Assembly: GCA_031270565.1 (NCBI GenBank)
Contig: JAISXJ010000176.1
Location: 1-15,092 of the forward strand
Source: Prevotellaceae bacterium
Lineage (GTDB): Bacteria; Bacteroidota; Bacteroidia; Bacteroidales; Paludibacteraceae
Reading direction: 5' to 3'
DNA: 15,092 nucleotides
Shown: piece by piece, positions 1 through 6,474 of the stretch
Numbering within the stretch: position 1 is the stretch's first letter
Layout of the letters: every line of letters begins with the position of its first letter
Translations under genes and position numbers: made by a program
Notes under the pieces: generated by a model
Told to the model about the DNA's origin: nothing
The model's input: the letters and a program-made list of their open reading frames with translations, nothing else
Databases searched by the model: none

Positions 1-66
1 CAAGTCCGACAAACGGATGCGAAAAAGTTCGCGCTGTTTGGTATCTGTGGGTAATTTTCCTATCAT
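1..66 (-). CDS. IS5-like transposase, N-terminal 22 codons only (cut by window edge)
   Basis: Read on the minus strand from the ATG at 64-66, an open frame of 22 codons runs off the left edge of the window. It begins MIGKLPTDTKQRELF and continues RIRLSDL. From memory, this matches the usual start of IS5-type, DUF772-containing transposases of Bacteroidota, which open with M(L/I)GK-P, then a Q-R/G-x-L-F stretch and a short hydrophobic/Asp segment. The catalytic DDE residues would lie outside the window, so intactness cannot be judged. A strong Bacteroidota promoter sits just upstream at 88-119, which supports this start. The family assignment rests on a short stretch and could be a sister IS group. 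Confidence 0.65.
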   Translation of the reverse strand, partial: MIGKLPTDTKQRELFRIRLSDL

Positions 67-87
67 AATTTTCCAATTTTTATACCG

Positions 88-119
88 CAAAGGTACAAAA
101 AACGGCTGAAAAAAACAAA
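88..119 (-). promoter_or_regulatory. Promoter of the IS transposase (Bacteroidota type)
   Basis: On the minus strand TTTG (119-116) is followed by 20 bases and then TACCTTTG (95-88), matching the Bacteroidota consensus TTTG / TAnnTTTG exactly. Transcription would start only about 15 bases before the transposase ATG at 66, giving a very short leader. The motif is seen directly; its activity is inferred. Confidence 0.7.
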
Positions 120-167
120 CTTTTTTGATATTATTTTATTGATTTATAAATAGTTATATGGTTATAA

Positions 168-797
168 AGGATTGACTATATAAGCTGGTATGATGCTATT
201 GCCTTTTGTAACAAATTGAGTTTGCTTGATAACAAAACGCCGTATTATTCTGTAGCCGGCATTAACGATTCCGATTGGGCTACTCTGGCATACAGTTCCA
301 TACCTTTACCTAGCGGTGGTGATAATGCTGTTTGGGACGCTGTCACTAGGAACACAACTGCCGACGGTTATCGTTTGCCCACTGAGGCTGAGTGGGAATA
401 TGCGGCACGTGGTGGACAGAAGAATGAATATACGCGTGAGCTTGGTGCCAGCGGTGTGCAGTATCTTTACAGTGGCAGTAATGATGTTAGTGCTGTGGCG
501 TGGCACGATGGTAATAGCAGCAACGCGTCACAACCAGTAGCAACAAGGCCGGCGAATGACTTGGGGCTTTATGATATGTCGGGTAATGTGTTAGAGTGGT
601 GTTGGGACAGGTATGGCGATTATTCTCCCTGTTGTGAAGAATCACCTGATGGCACTGGTGCCGGCGGTAATCACGTTGTGCGCAGTGGTGGCTTTCCCTC
701 AGATACTGCTGGCACTCGCGTATCGGCTCGCAACACCTACGCCTCGTCGAAGCGCGGCTACTCCAACGGTTTACGTTTCGTGTGTTCCGCCCTTTAG
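168..797 (+). pseudogene. 5'-truncated SUMF1/FGE-like (C-type-lectin-fold) protein
   Basis: The open frame runs from just after a stop at 165-167 to TAG at 795-797 (210 codons). Family homology is already visible before any start codon, at ISWYDAIAFCNKLSLLD, so the ATG/TTG starts inside (for example TTG 216) are not native starts and the N-terminal part is missing. The formylglycine-generating-enzyme/sulfatase-modifying-factor fold is clear: YRLPTEAEWEYAARGG, DLGLYDMSGNVLEWCWD, then VVRSGGF and the closing GLRFVC. The paired catalytic cysteines of true FGE, which sit in the segment between the GG and GLRF motifs, are absent, so it is unlikely to make formylglycine. It may instead be a ligand-binding lectin-fold protein. 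The IS element next to it probably removed or displaced the 5' end. No signal peptide remains. Codons near the 3' end are unusually rich in NNC forms (see findings). Confidence 0.75.
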
Positions 798-820
798 TGA
801 AAAGAAAGCAAAACAACAGC

Positions 821-847
821 AAAGCCTCCAGTGATGGGGGCTTTTAT
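821..847 (+). terminator. Hairpin terminator after the lectin-fold gene fragment
   Basis: Arms 821-829 (AAAGCCTCC) and 836-844 (GGGGGCTTT) pair over 9 positions with one G-T wobble, around a 6-base loop AGTGAT. A short run of T closes the stem and continues to 845. It lies 23 bases after the stop codon. It fits an intrinsic terminator, with a weak T tract. Confidence 0.6.
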
Positions 848-887
848 AGTTTTTAGTTATTAGAGTGTAGTTTTTAGTGAATAACGA

Positions 888-999
888 ATAGTGAATAATT
901 TTTTTTTAGTGGTTAGAGTGTAGTTATTTGTTATTCAATAGAAAAACGGTTTTTATTTTTCACAGGATTAACAGGATGCTCAGGATAATTATTCACTAT
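888..999. repeat. 13-bp inverted repeat with 86-base spacer
   Basis: ATAGTGAATAATT at 888-900 has its exact reverse complement AATTATTCACTAT at 987-999. The words are AT-rich, so chance cannot be excluded, but the pair brackets a small AT-rich segment in the way short non-autonomous elements do. Confidence 0.35.
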
Positions 1000-1010
1000 C
1001 ACTATTCATT

Positions 1011-1050
1011 CTTTTTATAGCGCCTCAAAAAAAGAATTAGCCCCAAAGAT
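1011..1050 (+). repeat. Dispersed intergenic repeat, copy 1
   Basis: This 40-base stretch aligns without gaps to 8421-8460 with 32 of 40 identical positions, including the shared core CCTCAAAAAAAGA. Both copies lie in intergenic DNA upstream of a plus-strand gene. The start and end of the unit are uncertain. Confidence 0.5.
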
Positions 1051-1056
1051 ATACAT

Positions 1057-1087
1057 ATTGCCGGACAAAATATTTCATGTAAATTTG
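1057..1087 (+). promoter_or_regulatory. Promoter of argS (Bacteroidota type)
   Basis: TTG at 1058-1060, then 19 bases, then TAAATTTG at 1080-1087 matches the Bacteroidota -33/-7 pattern. Transcription would begin near 1094, leaving a leader of roughly 60 bases before the argS ATG at 1153. Confidence 0.6.
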
Positions 1088-1152
1088 CACAATTAATTTT
1101 ACTTTAATATGGTCAATGTGTTGTAAAAGTTGATTGACCGTTTTTCTCACTT

Positions 1153-2943
1153 ATGAACATAGAAAATATTATCTCTCTTGCTATCAGCAAAGCTGTAGAG
1201 CGGCTTTATGGCGCTGCTGCCGCCGGTAATCAAGTATTGCTTCAACCGACAAAAAAGGAATTTGAGGGTGATCTGACCGTTGTAACATTCGCCTTTGCCA
1301 AAGTCTCAGGGAATGTGCCCGAACAGGTTGGTCAAGCCCTCGGTACGGCGCTTTTGCAAGATTGTCCTGTGGTGGGCGCTTTCAATGTGGTAAAAGGTTT
1401 TCTCAATCTTTCGCTCAAACAGTCATACTGGGTGTCGCTGCTTAACGAAATAACTTCTCAGGAACAGTATGGTATTCAACAGCCCGCAGAGAATGCACCT
1501 CTGATGATGGTTGAATATTCCTCGCCCAATACGAACAAACCACTGCATCTCGGTCATATTCGCAACAACCTTTTGGGATACAGTATTGCCGAAATCCAGA
1601 AAGCCAATGGCTGGCGCGTTGTGAAAACAAATATCGTTAACGATCGTGGCATCCATATCTGCAAGTCAATGCTGGCATGGCAACTGTTCGGACAGGGCGA
1701 AACGCCGGCGACATCGGGACAGAAAGGCGATCATCTTGTAGGAAAATACTATGTTATTTTCGATAGGGAATACAAAAAACAGGTGGCGCAACTGATGGCG
1801 GGTGGGCAATCGGAAGAAGACGCCAAAAAGAATGCTCCCCTGATACAGCAGGCGCAACAGATGCTTTTAGCGTGGGAAAAGGGAGACACCGCAATCATCA
1901 ATCTTTGGAAAACGATGAATCAGTGGGTTTATGATGGCTTTGATATTACCTACCGTGCGCTTGGCGTGGACTTCGACAAGATATATTACGAGTCGGACAC
2001 CTATCTGACAGGGAAAGAAGAGGTGGAGCGTGGTTTGACAACCGGCATTTTTTACCGGCGTGCCGACGGTTCGGTCTGGGCTGACCTCACCGGTGATGGA
2101 CTGGATGAAAAACTGTTGCTCCGCTCCGACGGTACATCCGTCTATATGACGCAGGATATAGGTACGGCAAAATTACGCTATAACGATTTCCCTATAGACA
2201 AAATGGTTTATGTGGTTGGGAATGAGCAAAACTATCATTTTCAGATATTGGCGGTGTTGCTTGACAAATTGGGCTATGCGTGGGGAAAGAATCTTGTGCA
2301 CTTCTCCTACGGGATGGTAGAATTGCCCGAAGGTAAAATGAAAAGTCGCGAAGGTACTGTCGTTGATGCCGACGATTTGCTGGAAGAGATGATTACCACC
2401 GCCCGTGAAGCCTCACAGGAACTTGGCAAACTGGATGAATGTACTCCACAGGAAGCGGAAAGCATCACGCGAATGGTAGGATTAAGCGCTCTGAAATACT
2501 TTATTCTCAAAGTTGACCCACGCAAAAATATGACTTTTAATCCGAAGGAATCCATCGACTTTAACGGTAACACCGGTCCATTTATTCAGTACACCCACGC
2601 ACGTATTAAATCAATTCTGCGCAGGGTGACGGCGCAAAACCTGACCATCACACCGGTCAAAACGGATATTGACATCAGTATTAAGGAGCGTTATCTCATT
2701 CGGCTGTTGACGCAATATCCGGCTGTGGTAGGCGAAGCCGGCAAGAATTTCAGTCCGGCGCTGATAGCTAATTATGCCTATGAACTGGCAAAGGAATATA
2801 ACCAGTTCTACCATGATTATCCTATTCTTCGTGAAGAGAATAGTGATTTAAAGAATTTCCGGCTGGCGCTTTCCGAAAATGTGAGCAGGGTTATCCGCTC
2901 GGCAATGGGACTGCTCGGCATTGACGTTCCCGACAAAATGTAG
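1153..2943 (+). CDS. argS: Arginyl-tRNA synthetase
   Basis: This cytoplasmic class I aminoacyl-tRNA synthetase attaches arginine to tRNA-Arg using ATP. The 596 residues match the usual length for Bacteroidota ArgRS. Visible in order are the N-terminal additional (tRNA D-loop-recognising) domain at about residues 1-90 with the family segment EFEGDLT, the active-site entry VEYSSPNTNKPLHLGHIRNN with the HIGH-type motif HLGH at 132-135, and the KMSKS-equivalent KMKSREGT at 395-399. The latter is a lysine-containing form, as in many bacterial ArgRS. The segment GNTGPFIQYTHARIKSI and the C-terminal DALR anticodon-binding domain (about 475-596) follow. The ATG at 1153 follows a good promoter and gives a full-length N-terminus. 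No defects are seen. The next gene begins 110 bases downstream without a clear terminator between them. Confidence 0.97.
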   Translation: MNIENIISLAISKAVERLYGAAAAGNQVLLQPTKKEFEGDLTVVTFAFAKVSGNVPEQVGQALGTALLQDCPVVGAFNVVKGFLNLSLKQSYWVSLLNEITSQEQYGIQQPAENAPLMMVEYSSPNTNKPLHLGHIRNNLLGYSIAEIQKANGWRVVKTNIVNDRGIHICKSMLAWQLFGQGETPATSGQKGDHLVGKYYVIFDREYKKQVAQLMAGGQSEEDAKKNAPLIQQAQQMLLAWEKGDTAIINLWKTMNQWVYDGFDITYRALGVDFDKIYYESDTYLTGKEEVERGLTTGIFYRRADGSVWADLTGDGLDEKLLLRSDGTSVYMTQDIGTAKLRYNDFPIDKMVYVVGNEQNYHFQILAVLLDKLGYAWGKNLVHFSYGMVELPEGKMKSREGTVVDADDLLEEMITTAREASQELGKLDECTPQEAESITRMVGLSALKYFILKVDPRKNMTFNPKESIDFNGNTGPFIQYTHARIKSILRRVTAQNLTITPVKTDIDISIKERYLIRLLTQYPAVVGEAGKNFSPALIANYAYELAKEYNQFYHDYPILREENSDLKNFRLALSENVSRVIRSAMGLLGIDVPDKM

Positions 2944-3053
2944 GACTTTTCCCTGCCCGCGATGCAACCTTTCTGCATACGGTCAGTCTATATTTCCAGA
3001 GAATAATTTGCTTTTATAATATTTTTTATTTACCAATTAATTCCTTTACAACT

Positions 3054-4349
3054 ATGAAGATTCGTTTTTCCTTTCTTTTGGCGCTCATGCTGACAGCGAC
3101 AAGTCAATTGTGGTCGCAGAATCAGTCTGTTTATGCGTTTGGTTCGGATATTTCCGATAACCTTGATTTGCGTGCCGTTTCCGTACTATTCGGTCGGGCG
3201 CATAACATTGAAACCTTTGAGGAGATGCTTAACAACCGTAACAATCGCATCTCCAACCTTGATCTCAACAACGATGGTTTTGTGGATTATCTGCGTGTCG
3301 TGGAGGCGACGGATAATGGCGTGCGGCTGGTTATTATCCAAGCTGTTCTGTCCCCCGATATTTATCAGGATGTGGCAACCATTGTGATAGAGCGCAGCCA
3401 TTACAATCCTCCATACGTGCAAATCATCGGCGATCCGTATCTTTACGGCTATAACTATGTGATTGAACCCTATTACGCCACCACGCCGTTTATATACGAC
3501 TGGCTTTGGAGTGTTTCGTATCGTCCATGGTATTCGCCATATCGCTGGGGATATTATCCGAGACATTATGCGTCGTACCGTTATGTTAATCCGCGCCGCT
3601 ATTACAGCCGGATGACGGATTTTCATCGGCAGTACCATTGCACGTATCACTATCCCTCTTCGCCGCGCTTTAGTTATCACGACACCCATTCCTACAAAAA
3701 TGCCTCCCGTTCCGATTATGCCACGCGCTATCCCGACCGCAGTTTCGGCACACGCCATCCGAGCAGTCAGTCGTCGTCGGTACGCAATGCTCGTGATATA
3801 CAGGAAAGACGCGACAATTCAACACGCCGTTCGGATGCAACGCCGCCGCGCACGGAATCTCCAAATCGTTCATCAACAGGAACACGCCCGTCGAATAACG
3901 CTACAGAACGGTCATCTGCCGTAGAGCGGGGCAACTCCCGTACATCGCGTGAATCCACTACACCACAACAGACAACGCCTCCGCGTTCTACGAAAGAGAC
4001 CAAACAGACAACCCCTGCAAGTGAAACCCGTACTTCGCCGAAATCCACTACATCACAGCAGGCAATTCCTCCAAGTTCCATGAAGGAGACCAAACAAACA
4101 ACCCCTGCAAGTGAAACCCGTACTGTGCCGAGATCCACTACATCACAGCAAGCAACGCCTTCAAGTTCCACGAAGGAGACCAAACAGACAACTCCCGCAA
4201 GCGAAACCCGTACCTCCGGCAGCACCCATTCTCAGGGAAATGTGTCCGGCGGACGGTCTTCAGGAACGGGATCCGGCACATCAAGTTCCGGTTCGTCCGG
4301 ATCCTCCTCAACACGCACGACGGAGAAAAGAAAATCGACATCAAGGTAA
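3054..4349 (+). CDS. Secreted hypothetical protein with Tyr/Arg-rich centre and Thr/Ser-rich tandem-repeat tail
   Basis: I know no function for this gene. The 431-residue product starts with a signal peptide (about residues 1-21, hydrophobic LLALMLTA, cleavage near WSQ). A folded region (about 27-135) contains an EF-hand-like loop, DLNNDGFVDYLRV (70-82), and a VIIQAVLSPDIYQDVATI segment. I recall similar uncharacterised secreted proteins in other Bacteroidota, but I cannot name a domain family. Residues about 130-200 are very rich in Tyr, Pro, Arg and His. From about 210 to the end the sequence is low-complexity Ser/Thr/Pro/Gly, with three 30-residue repeats at 301-390 and a Gly/Ser tail ending in basic residues. 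No lipobox or T9SS tail is seen. It lies between argS and dnaG and ends 18 bases before dnaG, so cotranscription with dnaG is likely. A periplasmic or surface location is inferred. Confidence 0.8.
   Translation: MKIRFSFLLALMLTATSQLWSQNQSVYAFGSDISDNLDLRAVSVLFGRAHNIETFEEMLNNRNNRISNLDLNNDGFVDYLRVVEATDNGVRLVIIQAVLSPDIYQDVATIVIERSHYNPPYVQIIGDPYLYGYNYVIEPYYATTPFIYDWLWSVSYRPWYSPYRWGYYPRHYASYRYVNPRRYYSRMTDFHRQYHCTYHYPSSPRFSYHDTHSYKNASRSDYATRYPDRSFGTRHPSSQSSSVRNARDIQERRDNSTRRSDATPPRTESPNRSSTGTRPSNNATERSSAVERGNSRTSRESTTPQQTTPPRSTKETKQTTPASETRTSPKSTTSQQAIPPSSMKETKQTTPASETRTVPRSTTSQQATPSSSTKETKQTTPASETRTSGSTHSQGNVSGGRSSGTGSGTSSSGSSGSSSTRTTEKRKSTSR
3954..4223 (+). repeat. Three tandem 90-bp repeats inside the secreted protein gene
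   Basis: Units at 3954-4043, 4044-4133 and 4134-4223 each encode 30 residues, beginning STT-QQ, passing through TKETKQTTPASETRT (MKETKQ in the second unit) and ending in two variable residues. The units are in phase with the codons and differ mainly in the first half, so copy-number change would keep the frame. Confidence 0.9.
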
Positions 4350-4367
4350 TTATTCCACAAGAGTCAG

Positions 4368-6458
4368 ATGATAGACCCGCAGACTGTTGAAAAAATTATG
4401 GACACCGCCCTTATAGAAGAGGTGGTGTCCGATTTTGTAACATTACGCCGTCGAGGTGTAAATCTTGTCGGGTTATGTCCTTTTCATGATGAAAAAACGG
4501 GGTCGTTCACCGTATCTCCGGCAAAGGGCATTTTTAAATGTTTCGGATGTGGCAAAGGAGGTAATCCCGTTCATTTTATTATGGAACACGAGCATATCAG
4601 TTACGTTGATGCGTTGAAATATCTGGCTCGAAAATACCATATCGAAGTGCAGGAGCGTGAGTTGTCGGATGAAGAGAAAATTATACACGACGATCGCGAA
4701 AGCATGCTTGTTCTTAACGAATTTGCCACCGGTTACTTTGCCGATACCCTGCACAATCATACGGAAGGCAAAACCATTGGCTTGAGCTATCTCCGTGAAC
4801 GCGGCTTCTCCGATGCCGTCATCCGTACCTTTCAACTCGGTTATTCGCTCAACGACAACGAGGCATTTTCAAAGTCGGCTCTGGCAAAAGGATACAAGTC
4901 GGAATATCTGGAAAAGACGGGACTTTCCATTCGTCGCGATAACGGTTCGCTTTTCGACCGTTTTTCTGCACGGGTAATGTTTCCCATACATACCGTTTCC
5001 GGTAAGGTCATTGGGTTTGGCGGACGTACTCTGAGCAGTTCCGACAAGATTGCCAAATATCTTAATTCTTCCGAATCGGATGTTTTTCACAAAGGAAATG
5101 AATTGTACGGCATATTCTTTGCCAAGTCGGCGATAGTGAAACACGACCGCTGTTTTCTGGTAGAGGGTTATACCGATGTCATCTCCATGTATCAGGCAGG
5201 AGTGCAGAATGTGGTAGCTTCGTCGGGAACGTCGCTTACGCAAAGGCAGATAAAACTGATACGCCGTTTCACGCCCAATGTTACCATCCTTTATGACGGC
5301 GATGCGGCAGGCATTAAGGCATCTCTGCGGGGCATTGACCTGCTGCTCGAAGAGGGAATGTACATCAAAGTGGCGCGTTTGCCCGAAGGGGAAGACCCCG
5401 ATAGTTACGCGCGAACACGTAATGCCGTCGATTTTATCGCGTATATTAACCAACATCAAGTGGATTTCATCCGCTTCAAGATAGATTTGCTTCAAGTTGA
5501 TGCCGGACATGATCCTGTCAAAAGAGCCGCTTTGGTGGGGGATATTGTGCGCAGTATCGCACTGATACCCGACCGGTTGCTGCTGGGGGAATATGTCAAG
5601 GAGTGTTCAACGTTGCTCAATGTGGAAGAGGCGGTTCTTTACAACCAAATTAACCGGTACAAGCAGCAGAAATACGACGAAACTCCCAAAGAAAGGCAGC
5701 GTAACAGTCAATTGTCAGACAGTTTTCCGCAACCGGACGAGCCGGCGCCCGAACAGACTTCTGTCATATCAGATAACGTTAGAACGGCAACACCCTTTGA
5801 GAAGCAGGAGCGCGAGTTGCTGAATTATCTGGTGCGTTATGGGGAAGTAGCGCTTTTTGAGGTGCAGGGCAGAGATACGCCAATGACAGTGGGGGATTAC
5901 ATTCTCGAAGAGTTAGACAGGGACGGACTAAGCCTACATCAGCCGCTTTTTACCGAATTTGTGAACATCTACAGAGAGGCGAGCGTTGAACCCGATTTTT
6001 ATGCCAGCAGCTATTTTAAAAAGCATCCCAACCCCACCATCAGCAAGCTGGCTATTGATTTGATGACAGATCGTTACATTGCCAGCAAATTTTTTTCTAC
6101 CGAACCGGAAGTTATTGTGCCGGACGTTCCCGAATATATTCCCGGCGACGACCGCAGCGCACGTGCGCATACCTCTGCAAAGATGCGGCGACATCAGGCG
6201 CTTAAAATTCTGACAAAGCGTCATCGCGACCGGATGGAGGCGCTTGCCGGCGGCGTACAGCGCGTGGTGCACGAATACAAAAACGCCATCCTTCTGGAAC
6301 GCATCAAAGAGACGCTGGTGCGTATCAAGCAGGCTGTTGAAGCGGGGGATTTCGACACTGCCAAGCAACAGCAGGAAATCTATCAACAACTCAACCAAAC
6401 CAAAAGAGACCTCTCCAAAAACCTTGGCGAAAGGGTCGTTATTATGGTTAAATGCTAA
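4368..6458 (+). CDS. dnaG: DNA primase
   Basis: The primase makes RNA primers at the replication fork and works with the replicative helicase DnaB. The 696-residue product is longer than E. coli DnaG (581), which is usual in Bacteroidota. The N-terminal CHC2 zinc-binding domain shows C37-x2-H40 (CPFH) and C58-x2-C61 (CFGC). The catalytic core follows, with the Toprim motifs VEGYTD (acidic E266) and YDGDAAG (D310, D312) that bind the metal ions. FGGRTL and the PEGEDPDSYAR segment also belong to the core. A Pro/Glu/Gln-rich linker lies at about residues 445-480, and the rest is the C-terminal helicase-interaction region, ending in a charged, probably helical stretch. The ATG at 4368 is directly before the conserved MIDPQTVEKIMD start. 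The gene lies 18 bases behind the secreted-protein gene and converges on the aminotransferase gene 16 bases away. Confidence 0.97.
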   Translation: MIDPQTVEKIMDTALIEEVVSDFVTLRRRGVNLVGLCPFHDEKTGSFTVSPAKGIFKCFGCGKGGNPVHFIMEHEHISYVDALKYLARKYHIEVQERELSDEEKIIHDDRESMLVLNEFATGYFADTLHNHTEGKTIGLSYLRERGFSDAVIRTFQLGYSLNDNEAFSKSALAKGYKSEYLEKTGLSIRRDNGSLFDRFSARVMFPIHTVSGKVIGFGGRTLSSSDKIAKYLNSSESDVFHKGNELYGIFFAKSAIVKHDRCFLVEGYTDVISMYQAGVQNVVASSGTSLTQRQIKLIRRFTPNVTILYDGDAAGIKASLRGIDLLLEEGMYIKVARLPEGEDPDSYARTRNAVDFIAYINQHQVDFIRFKIDLLQVDAGHDPVKRAALVGDIVRSIALIPDRLLLGEYVKECSTLLNVEEAVLYNQINRYKQQKYDETPKERQRNSQLSDSFPQPDEPAPEQTSVISDNVRTATPFEKQERELLNYLVRYGEVALFEVQGRDTPMTVGDYILEELDRDGLSLHQPLFTEFVNIYREASVEPDFYASSYFKKHPNPTISKLAIDLMTDRYIASKFFSTEPEVIVPDVPEYIPGDDRSARAHTSAKMRRHQALKILTKRHRDRMEALAGGVQRVVHEYKNAILLERIKETLVRIKQAVEAGDFDTAKQQQEIYQQLNQTKRDLSKNLGERVVIMVKC

Positions 6459-6467
6459 CGGTTAGCA
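6453..6467. terminator. Small palindrome at the convergent gene junction (possible weak bidirectional terminator)
   Basis: TGCTAAC, a central G and GTTAGCA form perfect 7-base arms overlapping the dnaG stop codon, 8 bases from the aminotransferase stop on the other strand. As RNA it would make a 6-bp stem with a CGG loop. The T tracts on both sides are poor, so a terminator role is only a guess. Confidence 0.3.
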
Positions 6468-6474
6468 GCAACCT

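Larger units (their letters stand above)
1..167 (-). mobile_element. End of an IS5-like insertion sequence (partial; inner boundary approximate)
   Basis: The stretch contains the transposase start, its promoter and about 50 AT-rich bases up to the point where the lectin-fold gene fragment begins. I place the outer end of the element near 165-170 because the reading frame of the neighbouring gene becomes family-like at about 171 and has a stop codon at 165-167. I could not identify a terminal inverted repeat, because the other end of the element is not in the window, and no target-site duplication can be assigned. Confidence 0.5.
798..1152. other. AT-rich intergenic region with short repeats
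   Basis: Apart from the terminator (821-847) and the argS promoter (1057-1087), no coding potential is visible. The stretch is AT-rich and holds a 13-bp exact direct repeat (TTAGAGTGTAGTT at 860-872 and 913-925) and a 13-bp perfect inverted repeat (888-900 and 987-999). It also has three AGGAT units exactly 9 bases apart (964, 973, 982) and a 40-bp sequence (1011-1050) with a relative at 8421. It looks like accumulated debris of small repeats rather than a gene. Confidence 0.6.

Noticed and set aside
487..822. Minus-strand open frame opposite the lectin-fold gene
   Set aside because: Arg/Cys/His-rich shadow of a plus-strand coding sequence that shows clear FGE-fold motifs.
860..986. CRISPR-like array suggested by recurring short words
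   Set aside because: The words are only 5-13 bases, irregular in type, and have no spacers of constant length. No cas gene is near.
2962..2978. Hairpin after argS (ATGCA / TGCAT)
   Set aside because: Only a 5-bp stem with a 7-base loop and no T tract after it, so it is not convincing as a terminator.
3003..3011. Promoter-like ATAATTTGC before the secreted-protein gene
   Set aside because: The spacing between TA and TTTG is one base short and no TTG lies at the right distance upstream.
3186..3758. Long minus-strand open frame (190 codons) opposite the secreted-protein gene
   Set aside because: It is antisense to a well-supported gene with a signal peptide, has low-complexity Ile/Arg/Gly composition and no recognisable domain.
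3767..4225. Minus-strand open frame (152 codons) with apparent repeats
   Set aside because: The repeats are just the reverse reading of the 90-bp tandem units of the plus-strand gene, and no independent coding signal is visible.
4869..5510. Minus-strand open frame (213 codons) inside dnaG
   Set aside because: It lies opposite the catalytic core of dnaG, whose motifs fix the true frame. No promoter or domain supports it.
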